From the NCBI RefSeq assembly GCF_030264295.1, contig NZ_CP127173.1:4781501-4845500 (forward strand): 64,000 bases of DNA. Direction: 5' to 3'. Below are positions 8,146 through 16,847 of the stretch, piece by piece (the first letter of the stretch is position 1; every line of letters starts with the position of its first letter). Below the pieces are notes generated by a model. It did not search any database, was not told where the DNA came from, and worked only from the letters and a program-made list of their open reading frames with translations. Both the position numbers and the translations under genes were made by a program. The DNA comes from Amycolatopsis nalaikhensis (GTDB taxonomy: Bacteria > Actinomycetota > Actinomycetes > Mycobacteriales > Pseudonocardiaceae).

Positions 8146-8490
8146 CGAATCCCCTCGGTGAATGCGTTCGCGAAAGGCGCATCGGCCGTTTCTGCCGATA
8201 CTTGACCGACCGGTGAGCGTTCTTGTGCACGAAGGATTGGTACGTTCGCTGGACGAGGCCCGAGACGATCCCGGCTCGCGACCGATTTCCCTCCCCCTGG
8301 TCGACCGCTCCGCCCTGCGCTCAATGCTGCAACCGCCGCGACGGCCGCGGTTGTGCAGACTGAGTCCCTGTCTGGTGCATCTGCCGTTTTCGGCGTGTTG
8401 GTGTTGCCCCCGGTCCGGTCATCTCATCGCCGGAGTTTTCGGAACATTACCGAAACAGGTGGTGATGTAGATCACAACTGAAGATTCGCG
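8146..8490 (-). promoter_or_regulatory. Upstream region of the umbA-umbB operon
   Basis: This 345-bp gap has no convincing gene. It holds a GAGGGG ribosome binding site before the umbA ATG, a local inverted repeat TTTCGG-N7-CCGAAA around 8438-8456 and a near-perfect CRP-type site at 8461-8476. It also carries the end of the leftward glycosylation operon, so readthrough into umbA is possible; no strong terminator is visible. Confidence 0.5.
8461..8476. promoter_or_regulatory. CRP/GlxR-type binding site
   Basis: The sequence GGTGATGTAGATCACA matches 15 bases of the 16-bp actinobacterial CRP/GlxR pattern TGTGA-NNTANN-TCACA, counting the N positions as free. It lies about 316 bp before the umbA start and 15 bp after the end of the GT-C gene. 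Umb expression would then respond to a CRP-family regulator; this is inference. Confidence 0.5.
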
Positions 8491-9951
8491 TCAGCGGACG
8501 GACGGCATCTCCGGCTCGGAAAACGCGTTGAAAACCTCGGTCGTCGGCTCGTCGTCGGCCTCTGCCGGCGCCTGCTCCCTTCGAGCGGGCTTCGGGAAGA
8601 AGCTCAGGACCGCGAACACGAAGGCCAGGACCGTCGGGAACAGCGTCAGCAGCTGGTGCTTCACGCCTTCGACGCCCTCACCCAGCGCCGAGAGCCCGAA
8701 CTGGCCCACCGCGAACAGCAGCAGGAAGAACACGACGATCCCGAACTCGCGCTTGCGACGCCGGAACGCGCGGATGCCCGCCCAGCCGATCAGCAGCCAG
8801 AACGGCACCAGCACGAACAGCCCCAAGGGCGCCGCCAGCGCGGACAGCCCGGAGAACACCGGCACCCGGAACTCCTGGGCCATCGGCGGCAGCCCCGACG
8901 TTTCCGCGAAGCTGCCCAGCCGCGGCGGCCGCGCCGTGAGTGTGTCCTGCGCGCCCTGCTGCAGGATCTGCAGCGTGCGCTCGGGGTGCCCGGCGTAGTA
9001 CTTGGCGACGTTGCGGCGGCTGATCTTGTCGCGGAAGCCGTTGTAGTCCGCGTCGGTCCACGGGCTCGCTTCCCACCAGCCCTTGCCGATGAACTTCTTC
9101 GCGCTCGGCGGCAGGCCCAGGGCCGCCAGGTCGGCGTCCGTGTCGTGCTTGCCGTCCACGATGGAGTCGAACACCACGTGGAACATGTTGGCCTCGCGGT
9201 ACCCGGCGTTGGCCGGGTCGCCGTGCGACTGGACCACCGCCGTGCCCGCGCCCACGATCACCAGCACGCCCAGCGGCAGCGCCCAGCGCGCCCATCCCCG
9301 CTTCCCCAGCGGCTTGACCAGGGCCAGCGCCAGCACGAACAGCGGGATCAGCAGCAACGTCTGCGACTTCGCGTTGATGCCGACGAGCGCACCCACCACG
9401 GTCAGCGCCGCGCCCCAGTACCGCCACGCGCCCGTGCGGTGCATCAGCAGCAGGCCGCCGGACATCAGCAGCATCCCCAGGAACCCGGCGCCCTCGCTGA
9501 GCACCGAGGCGAAGTAGCCGAAGAACGCCGAATCGGCCATCACGAGCAGCAGCAGCGCGGCCGCGACGAGGCGGCCCCGGACGCTCAGGTCCAGCGCCAG
9601 GACAGTCGCCGCGACGCCCACCGCGACCAGCGCGCACGTGATCGCGCCGAGCACCAGCAGGTTCAGCTCCGCCGACGAGCCGAGCACCTTCCCCAGCTTG
9701 CTCGCGAACCAGTCGAGCCACGCCTGGCTCGAGATGTAGCTGCTCTTGCAGGGCGTGCCCGGACCGTAGCTGAAGTGCACGTAGAACTCGGACTTGAGCT
9801 CGAAGTGCCGTCCGCCGACGCCGCACAGCAGGCGCCAGCCGTCGCCGTTGTCGGCCATCCCGACCGGCCTCGGCACCAGGAACCGGACCAGCAGAACGCC
9901 CAGTGAAAGGACGAAGACGCCCAGGCCGAAGCGCAGTTCACGGGATCGCAC
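8491..9951 (-). CDS. GT-C type membrane glycosyltransferase
   Basis: This integral membrane protein (486 aa) has about ten hydrophobic segments. An early extracytoplasmic motif MADNGDGWR follows the first helix, like the acidic loop that holds the catalytic residues of GT-C enzymes using polyprenyl-phosphate sugars. It resembles the WsfD-like hexose transferase group. It ends the operon GT2-GtrA-GT-C, the same three functions as gtrB-gtrA-gtr(type) serotype cassettes: the sugar is loaded on polyprenyl phosphate, flipped and transferred to a surface polymer. Start GTG 9951 lies 18 bp after the gtrA-like stop. The acceptor is unknown. Confidence 0.6.
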   Translation of the reverse strand: MRSRELRFGLGVFVLSLGVLLVRFLVPRPVGMADNGDGWRLLCGVGGRHFELKSEFYVHFSYGPGTPCKSSYISSQAWLDWFASKLGKVLGSSAELNLLVLGAITCALVAVGVAATVLALDLSVRGRLVAAALLLLVMADSAFFGYFASVLSEGAGFLGMLLMSGGLLLMHRTGAWRYWGAALTVVGALVGINAKSQTLLLIPLFVLALALVKPLGKRGWARWALPLGVLVIVGAGTAVVQSHGDPANAGYREANMFHVVFDSIVDGKHDTDADLAALGLPPSAKKFIGKGWWEASPWTDADYNGFRDKISRRNVAKYYAGHPERTLQILQQGAQDTLTARPPRLGSFAETSGLPPMAQEFRVPVFSGLSALAAPLGLFVLVPFWLLIGWAGIRAFRRRKREFGIVVFFLLLFAVGQFGLSALGEGVEGVKHQLLTLFPTVLAFVFAVLSFFPKPARREQAPAEADDEPTTEVFNAFSEPEMPSVR

Positions 9952-9969
9952 CCGGAACAGGGTACGAGA

Positions 9970-10401
9970 TCACGCAGAGTCGGCCGGTGCTGCACCGGGA
10001 ACGGGCGAAACGGGCCGGTGCCGGAACACGACGAAGTGGTAGAGCAGGTAGTTCCAGAACAGCCCGACGACGATCGCCGCGCCCTTCGGCACCAGCAGGT
10101 TGATCCCCGGGAACAGGCGGCTGACCAGCCAGATCACGAAGAACTGCACCACCCAGAGGCCGAACGCGGTGACCCCGAAGAACAGCAGCGCCTGCCGTCG
10201 GATGTCGCCGTCCTTGGCGCGGAACGTGAAGTTGCGGTTCAGCGTGAACGACAGCAGCATGCCCGCCGTCGTCGAGGCGAAATTGGCGGCGAAAGTGGGC
10301 ACGCCGAGTGTCGCCAGCAGCGCGTAGCCCAGGGCGTCGACGAGCGTGTTGCCGATCCCGACGATCCCGAAGCGCACCTGCGTCGCCGTGACGAGCCTCA
10401 T
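9970..10401 (-). CDS. GtrA family membrane protein
   Basis: The 143-residue protein has four transmembrane helices and GtrA hallmarks: RFGIVGIGNTLVDALGY at the N-terminus, FTLNRNFTFR in the middle and FWNYLLYHFVVFR near the end. GtrA proteins are thought to flip or help flip polyprenyl-phosphate-sugar across the membrane. Its ATG overlaps the stop of the preceding glycosyltransferase by ATGA, so the two are translationally coupled. Confidence 0.85.
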   Translation of the reverse strand: MRLVTATQVRFGIVGIGNTLVDALGYALLATLGVPTFAANFASTTAGMLLSFTLNRNFTFRAKDGDIRRQALLFFGVTAFGLWVVQFFVIWLVSRLFPGINLLVPKGAAIVVGLFWNYLLYHFVVFRHRPVSPVPGAAPADSA

Positions 10402-11384
10402 CGGGCGGCGCTCCGGCGGTCTTCGGCGGGCACCCCGGTGCGCACCGACGCCACCGTGTACAGCGGCCGGTTCTGCACCTGCGAGTAGGTGCGGCCGATG
10501 TAGCTGCCGAGGACGCCGAGCATGATGATTTGGATGCCGCCGAGGAAGAACATGGCGATGGTGATGAACGCCCAGCCGGGCACCGCGGTCTCCGGGGCGA
10601 AGAGCTTCACTCCGACGACGTAGAGCACGCCGAGGAAGCTCAGCAGCGAGATCAGGTACCCCATCCGCGTGATCATGCGCAGGGGAGTCGTCGAGAAGCC
10701 GAGGATGCCGTCGGCGGCGAAGCGCAGCATCTTGGTCAACGGGTAGCCGGTGACTCCGGCGTTGCGCTTGTCGCGGTCGAACAGCACCGCGGTTTGCTTG
10801 AACCCGACGTAGCTGACCAGGCCGCGCAGGAAGCGGTCGCGTTCGCGGTACTTCCGCAGCTCGTCGACGACTTTGCGGTCGATGAGCCGGAAGTCGCCGG
10901 TGTTTTTGGGGATGTCGACGGCGGCCATTTTGCGGAGAAACCAGTAGAACGCGCTCGCGGTGAGCCGCTTGAACGGCGGGTCCTGGCGCGACCGCCGCTG
11001 CGCGTACACGACGTCGTAACCCTCTTCCCACTTCTCCAGCAGCTCGAGGGCGACTCGGGGCGGGTCTTGCAGGTCACTGTCCATGATGATGACGGCGTCG
11101 GCGTCGACCAGGTCGAGTCCGGCGGTGACGGCCATCTGGTGGCCGAAGTTGCGCGAGAGCTCGACGACGGTGACCCGCGGGTCGCGGGCGCCGAGTTCGG
11201 TGAGCCGGTCGAGCGAGGCGTCGCGGCTGCCGTCGTCGACGTAGAGGAAGCTGAAGTCGTACCGCGCGGCCAGGGGTGCGGTGACCTCGTCGACCGTGCG
11301 GTGCAGCAGGTCGATGTTGTCTTCCTCGTCGTAGATCGGGAAGATGAACGCGACCCGGCTGCGCTTGGTCGGCTCGGTCTCCAC
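10398..11384 (-). CDS. Polyprenyl-phosphate glycosyltransferase, GT2 (GtrB/DPMS-like)
   Basis: A cytoplasmic GT-A domain carries IFPIYDEEDNI at the N-terminus, YVDDGSRDAS (nucleotide binding) and the metal-binding DSDLQDP. Then come the catalytic QRRSRQDPPFKR segment and two C-terminal membrane helices, the layout of DPMS/GtrB enzymes that load a sugar on polyprenyl phosphate. GTG 11384 is preferred (GGGAGC at proper distance; 328 aa fits the family). The frame stays open further upstream, and an ATG at 11525 is an alternative. First gene of the three-gene glycosylation operon. Confidence 0.8.
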   Translation of the reverse strand: METEPTKRSRVAFIFPIYDEEDNIDLLHRTVDEVTAPLAARYDFSFLYVDDGSRDASLDRLTELGARDPRVTVVELSRNFGHQMAVTAGLDLVDADAVIIMDSDLQDPPRVALELLEKWEEGYDVVYAQRRSRQDPPFKRLTASAFYWFLRKMAAVDIPKNTGDFRLIDRKVVDELRKYRERDRFLRGLVSYVGFKQTAVLFDRDKRNAGVTGYPLTKMLRFAADGILGFSTTPLRMITRMGYLISLLSFLGVLYVVGVKLFAPETAVPGWAFITIAMFFLGGIQIIMLGVLGSYIGRTYSQVQNRPLYTVASVRTGVPAEDRRSAAR

Positions 11385-11727
11385 TGGCGCTCCCGCGGGT
11401 CGACATCCTGGGGGCCGGCCGTCTCGGGCCGGACCGAAGTGGACGGCCACCGCGTCCGCCCCCGCCAGGATATACGCGCTCGAGTCGCGCACCGCGGAGT
11501 CGAGATCGGCGCCGTCCCGATCCATTCTGGTGGTGACCCGTGTTTCGCGGCCGTTTGTCACGGCGGTGAGCTTTTCGGCGCTACCGACCGAGGTGGGCCC
11601 ACCTCGACGGTACTTGTCCGCCGGGCGGTGAGGGTGCCTCGATACGCTGAGCGGAGTGGGACCGGCGCGTGTCCTGACGGGGGAGTTCCGCCTGGTGTGC
11701 CAGGCTTGACGAGGTGAAGGACGACGA
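11385..11727. other. Divergent intergenic region between GT2 operon and prmC
   Basis: I see no convincing gene in this 343-bp gap. It must hold the promoters of the leftward glycosylation operon and of prmC. No clear -35/-10 pair could be assigned. Confidence 0.4.
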
Positions 11728-12594
11728 GTGAATCGGCAGCCGCTGCGCCTGGCCATCATCGAGGCCACCCGGATCCTCGAGCGCGCGGGCGTCGCCTCAC
11801 CGCGCTTCGACGCCGAGGTGATCGCCGCGCACGTGCTCGGGGTCGAACGCGGACGGCTGCCGATGGTGCCGCTGGTCGACCCGCCGGTGATCGAGGCGAT
11901 CGGCCAGCTCGTCCAGCAGCGCGCGAAGCGCATCCCGCTGCAGTACCTGACGGGCTGGGCGGCCCTCGGCGACATCACGGTGGCGGTCGGCGCCGGGGTG
12001 TTCGTCCCGCGGCCGGAAACCGAGCTGCTCCTCGAGTGGGGCGTCAAGTTCCTGCAGGGCCGGGAGTTCCCGGTGGTGGTGGACCTGTGCACGGGTTCGG
12101 GGGCGCTGGCCCTGGCGGTCGCGCACGCGCGTCCGGACGCGGTGGTCTACGCGGTGGACGTCGACCCGCAGGCGCTGGCGTGGGCGCGCCACAACGCGGA
12201 CGTGCACGCGGACGCGGGCAACACGCCGATCCGGCTGTACTCGGGCGACATCGGCGACCCGACGATGTTCGCCGAGCTCGACGGCCTGGTCGACCTGGTG
12301 CTGTGCAACCCGCCGTACGTCCCGGAGGGCACCCCGGTGCCCCCGGAGGTCGCCGAGCACGACCCGCCGCGCGCGGTGTTCGCGGAGGAGAGCGGCCTGG
12401 CGGTGATCCGCCACGCGATCGCGGCCGGGGCCCGGTTGCTCCGGCCGGGTGGCGGGCTGGCGATCGAGCACGACGACACGCACGGCTCGGCGGTCCCGGC
12501 CCTGGTCCGGGCCCGGCGGGTGCTGACCGGGGTCGAGGACCACACCGACCTGACGGGCCGGGCCCGGTTCGTCACGGCCCGCCGGCTGGGCTGA
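11728..12594 (+). CDS. prmC: Peptide chain release factor N5-glutamine methyltransferase
   Basis: PrmC methylates the Gln of the GGQ motif in release factors using S-adenosylmethionine. The 288-residue protein has an N-terminal helical recognition domain, the SAM-binding motif VVDLCTGSGALALAVA and the catalytic NPPYVPEG motif that holds the substrate glutamine. GTG 11728 follows GAGGTGAAGGA. It would normally follow prfA directly, but 5.4 kb separates the two, so it probably has its own promoter. It is flanked on both sides by components of the umb locus. Confidence 0.95.
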   Translation: MNRQPLRLAIIEATRILERAGVASPRFDAEVIAAHVLGVERGRLPMVPLVDPPVIEAIGQLVQQRAKRIPLQYLTGWAALGDITVAVGAGVFVPRPETELLLEWGVKFLQGREFPVVVDLCTGSGALALAVAHARPDAVVYAVDVDPQALAWARHNADVHADAGNTPIRLYSGDIGDPTMFAELDGLVDLVLCNPPYVPEGTPVPPEVAEHDPPRAVFAEESGLAVIRHAIAAGARLLRPGGGLAIEHDDTHGSAVPALVRARRVLTGVEDHTDLTGRARFVTARRLG

Positions 12595-12696
12595 GTGTGT
12601 GATCTTCCTCGGGCGGGAGCGGTGCTACCCCGAATGGATCTGGTGGCCTAGGTGATCGCCGGGTAGAACGAGCTGGCCGGCTTCAGGGCGGTTCAC

Positions 12697-12712
12697 GCGC
12701 GGAAAACCGCGC
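12697..12712 (+). promoter_or_regulatory. Small hairpin before the umbC ribosome binding site
   Basis: GCGCGG-AAAA-CCGCGC forms a tight stem ending just before the umbC Shine-Dalgarno sequence (GAGGGGG). It may affect translation or mark an operator. No clear -35/-10 pair was found in the 137-bp prmC-umbC gap. Confidence 0.35.
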
Positions 12713-12731
12713 CAAGAGGGGGTCTTTCGTC

Positions 12732-15700
12732 ATGCGTAGAAGACTGAGAACGTGGGCGTCCGTGGTGGCCGCAGCCACTTTGGCGAGCACACTCGCGGTG
12801 CCCGCAGCACACGCCGACCCAGCGCCGTCGCCGGCTCCGCGGAGCGTCAACGCCCGTGCCCAGGTACTCGCGATCTGGCGGACCGCCGGCACCCAGGTCA
12901 AGGCCGCCGCGGCCCGAGCACTCACCGGCTCCGACACCGACGTCGCGACCTTCCTGGCCGACGGCTTACGCGCCGCTGCCGCAGTCGACGACCGCGTCAA
13001 CGTCAACCAGATACTGGCCGCCGGTGGCCCCGGTGTCCAGAACGCGGCGCAGGCCGCGCTCGACTCGACCGATGCCGGCGCCTTGCGCACGTTTCTCGAC
13101 TCGGGGTGGCGCAACCCGTGGGAAACCGACCGGCGCGTCCAGGTCAACCAGGTCTACGCCGCCGGCGGCCCGCAGGTCCGCGCCGCCGCGCAGACCGCCT
13201 TGGACACCGCCACGCCCGAAGCACTGCAGACGTTCCTGAAGTCCGGTTGGCAGGAGCCGTACCGGACCGATCAGCGGCTGCGTGTCAACCAGCTGGCCGC
13301 CGCGGGCGGGCCGGAGGTGCGCCGCGCGGCTCAGGTCGCGTTGGACGACGGCTCCCTCGAGGCGCTGAACCGCTTCCTCGACTCCGAATGGGACGTCGCA
13401 CAGGCCCGTGACCTCGAGACGGCTACGGTCGCGCAGCTGACGAGCGCGGCCAAGGACGCTGGCGACGAGGCCGCGCGCGAAACGCAGGCGGCCGAGGACG
13501 CCGCCAAGCGCGCAGTGCAGGAGGCCGACCTGGCCCGACAGGCTGCGGTTGTCGCGGCCGCGGCGACTCAAGCGGCGCAGGGCAACGCCGCTGAAGCGGC
13601 CGCGGCGGCGAACCGGGCCGCGGACGCGGCGAACCGCGCAGCCCAGGCCGCGAAGGAAGCAGTCTCGGCCGCGAACGCGGCGAGCGCCGCCGCGCGAGTC
13701 GCGGCTTCGGCTGCTGCCAGGGCCGCCACCGCCGCCTCACTGGCGAGCACCGCCGCGGGCAGGGCGCAGCGCGCCGCCGCAGACACCGCGCTGGACGTCA
13801 AGAACGTTCCGGCGGCCCGGCAGGCCGCGTTGGACGCCCGCGACGCGGCGCGGAACGCGCGTGACGTCGCCACGGCCGCATTGCGCGCCGGGGACGCCGC
13901 GAAGAAGGCAGGTGAAGCCGCGGGCGCCGCGAACGCAGCGGGTCAGCACGCCGCGGATGCCGCCCAGGCCGCCGTCGATGCGGGCAACTTCGCTTCGAGC
14001 GCCGGCGCGGACGCCCGCGCCGCCCGGGCCGCGGCCGTCAACGCCCGCAACCAAGCCGCGCGCGCGGCGCGGGCCGCGGGTGCGGCGCAGAACTTCGCCG
14101 CCATCGCTGCCAATGCGGCCTACGCCTCGAAGACAGCTGCCGAACGCGCGGCCGCCGACGCTGACGTCGCCGCCGCGGCAGCCGAGGACGCCGCCGAACA
14201 CGCCGTGAACTCCGCGGACGCGGCACGGGTTGCCACCGAACACGCCAACGCCGCCGCCGCGGCTGCCCAGCGTGCCGTCGACGCGGCCACCACCGCCAAG
14301 GCGGTGCACGACGCAGCAATCCAGGCCGAAGCTGAGCGCGTCGCGACGATGGTCGAACAAGCCGATGAAGCAGCGCAGGCCGCGCAGACCACGGTCGCGA
14401 GCCGACAGGCCGGCGCCGACTGGACGGCGACCCAGGAAGCCACCCGGGACGCCGAAACGCAGCGGCTGATCGCTGAAGCGACCGCGCCCGGCGCGAGCGA
14501 CGCCGTCGCCGCCCGGAACGGCCGTCAGGTCGCGCTGCGGCTGGTCGATGCCGGGGGCACGTGGAGCCAGGCCGCCGCGCAGGCGGCGCTCACCGGCACC
14601 GACCCCGAAGCCGCCGACTACGTCCGGACCGGGTTGCGGATCGCCGCGGGCCAGGACGACCGGATCACCCTGCGGCGGCTCTCCGAGTCCGGCACGGCGA
14701 ACTTCACCAAGGCCGCCGACGCCGCGCTGGCGGGCACCGACGACGCCGTGCGCGCGTTCCTCGCCACGCAGGACTACCCGGGCCGGGACGTGGACGATCG
14801 GCTCGCCGTCAACCGGGTCATGGCGGCCGCCCAGGAAGCCCACCAGACCGCGGTCCAGTCGGCCGGACAGAAGGCGCTCGACGCCGGCACCGACGCGGCA
14901 TACCGGGCGTTCCTGACAACGAAGCAGTACACCGCCGCGGCGACCGACGAGCGGATCGCGGTCAACCAGCTGATGAGCGCGGCTGGCAGCGGCCCCGAGC
15001 TCAAGGGCATGGCCCAGGCCGCGCTCGACGGCCCGCCCGGCTTCATCCGGGACTTCCTGCGGGTCGGGAAGTTCGTCGCCGCCCGCCACGACCAGGAGGC
15101 CGCCGCGCACGACGCCGAAGTGAGTGGCTACCTCGCCACGGCGGCGCAGACCGCGGCCAAGGCCACGCAGGATGCGGCCGAGGCGCAGCGGAGCGCGGCG
15201 GTGGCCCGCGGCGCCGCGGGGGAGGCGGCCGGCTACGCGGCGCAGGCACAGAAGTCCGCCGCCGACGCCGCGAACTACGCGCAGCAGGCCCACGACTCGG
15301 CGCAGGCGGCGGCCAAGTCCGCCCAGGACGCGGCGAACTCGGCGGCGACCGCGACCCAGGCAGCCAACGCGGCCAAGGCGTCAGCGAGCCAGGCGAGCCG
15401 CTCGGCCGCGCGGGCCACGGCGTCGGCTCACGCCGCCGCCGGCTCGGCGAGCGCGGCGTTCAAAGCTGCGCGCGAGGCATACGACACCGCTATCGCCGCT
15501 GGCAAGCTGGCGAACGAAGCGATCGCCGCGGCCGACGACGCCCGGAACATCGCGATCAAGAAGTACAACGCCGACCGGGCGGCGTACGCCTTCCAGCACG
15601 CCGCGGACTGCAAGACGAGCAGCCTCGGCAACGAGGAGGACTACCAGGACTGCCTGAGCTTCTTGGCCGCTTCGCCGCAGGACCAGGTGTTCACGATCTA

Positions 15701-16461
15701 CGAGCGCGGGCTCTTCTGCGAAAACATTTACGGCGGCCACGACGACTCGTTCAAAGAGTGCGTGTCGGACGCGGCCACGCCGGAGTTCAAGGCGGACCGC
15801 TTCCTCGACCTCACCGGGAAGCTGGCCGACTACCTGACCGCGCTGGCCAACGGGCTGGCCGTGAACATCGGCGTCACCGGCTGCGTGCTGTCCGAGATCT
15901 GCGGCCTGCTCGCGCTCTCGGCGATGCCCGAGGGCATGGCGTTGTTCCCGTTCATGCAGTTCGGCGCGGGCGCGGTCGCCGGGCTCGGGACGGTCCCGAT
16001 CGGACTGCAGATCCTCCGGCAGGAGTCGGCCGCGTCGGAAGTGTTCACGGCCGCTCTCGCTAACGAGGCGCGGATCTCCTCGCAGCTCGCGGAGGCCGAT
16101 CGGGTCCGACGGCTCGGCATGGACTGGGCCAGAGGCGGCGAGTTCAAACAGGCCGAAATGGACATCGCCGTCATGGTCGAGCAGCGGTTCGGGATCCGGC
16201 TCACCCGCTGGCCGGTGCGCGACGAGGGGCCGGACTGGGTCGGCTCCAATGGCAAGTTCTACGATGCAGTGGGCCCGTTCTTCGTCGATGGCTTTGACGA
16301 ACAGTGGGAGCTGGGCAACATCCAGAAGCTCCATCCTCAAGCACTACTTCGCCAAAGCCGACCTCGTGCCGATCGACACGATTGGCCTTAGCGCGGAGCA
16401 GATCCAGAGGCTCAAGGACTACATCAAGCCCTTCGAGCCGTTCGTGTTCATCGTGAGGTGA
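12732..16461 (+). CDS. umbC: UmbC-like polymorphic toxin: eight ALF repeats, two coiled coils, C-terminal toxin (apparent frameshift)
   Basis: This is a giant secreted protein, 1242 aa after correcting one base. In order: signal peptide (1-28, ending PAAHA); four ALF repeats (about 42-226, units such as VNQVYAAGGPQVRAAA); Ala-rich coiled coil (about 227-590); four more ALF repeats (about 597-787); a second Ala-rich coiled coil (about 788-945); a Cys-containing segment (ADCKTSS onward); a hydrophobic, glycine-rich stretch (about 1037-1096); and a variable C-terminal tip with GKFYDAVGP and a GLSAEQIQRLKDYI end. Eight ALF repeats split 4+4 by a coiled-coil stalk is the UmbC architecture. The reading frame breaks at 16326-16329 (GAAGCTC); dropping one base restores a frame ending at 16461, three bases before the next gene. 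The tip looks like a CDI-type nuclease, low confidence. Confidence 0.8.
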
Positions 16462-16464
16462 CCG

Positions 16465-16806
16465 GTGTCCGCTGACTTCATCGTCGATCCCCCAGGCAAG
16501 CGCGATCTGGGCTTCCTCGACTGGAACCCCACCCGTGGCATGCTCGATCGCGTGCTCCAGTTCATCGCGGGCGAAGTCGAGGACCCGGCGTTGGCGGCGA
16601 ACCTGCGGGAGTTCGTTGCGGGGGGCTACGCCTTCTTCGCGCTGAGTGGCTACACCGCGGATCAGGCCGCCGAGATCATGAGGGTGATCCGGGAGAAGCT
16701 GACGGCCGCGGCCGCCGAATGGTTCCCGGGCGACGAGGCGGCCCAGCGGGTCGTCGCCGAGCTCGTCGAGCTGGTCGAGGAGGCTGAAGCCGCTCCCTCG
16801 GCCTGA
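16465..16806 (+). CDS. Putative immunity protein for the UmbC-like toxin
   Basis: This small acidic protein (113 aa) has no signal peptide and begins at GTG 16465, three bases after the corrected toxin frame ends, so it is probably translated by coupling. Position, size, acidity and cytoplasmic location fit an immunity protein that protects the producer from its own toxin tip. I recognise no named family. The first half has a LDWNPTRGMLDRVLQF segment and the end is helical (VVAELVELVEEAEA). The function is inferred only from context. Confidence 0.55.
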   Translation: MSADFIVDPPGKRDLGFLDWNPTRGMLDRVLQFIAGEVEDPALAANLREFVAGGYAFFALSGYTADQAAEIMRVIREKLTAAAAEWFPGDEAAQRVVAELVELVEEAEAAPSA

Positions 16807-16846
16807 ACGAAGAACCGGCGGGGCCGCGGCCCCGCCGGTTCTTCGT
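16807..16846. terminator. Bidirectional terminator between the immunity gene and M6 protease
   Basis: A perfect palindrome of 40 nt (arms 16807-16826 and 16827-16846, essentially no loop in the DNA form) lies between convergent genes. It is GC-rich in the centre with the TTCTTCGT arm outward. Confidence 0.85.
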
Positions 16847-16847
16847 G

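Noticed and set aside
12597..12612. Possible CRP site before umbC
   Set aside because: Only the TGTGA half matches; the second half lacks TCACA. It is too weak to call beside the strong site before umbA.
13737..15293. Long antisense frame within the ALF/coiled-coil gene
   Set aside because: High-GC third positions leave antisense frames open. The plus strand has a signal peptide, clear ALF repeats and a downstream coupled gene.
16329..16391. Natural loss of the toxin tip by mutation
   Set aside because: Not excluded, but the break has the same form as the four other artefact-like indels, and the downstream gene is spaced 3 bp from the corrected end.
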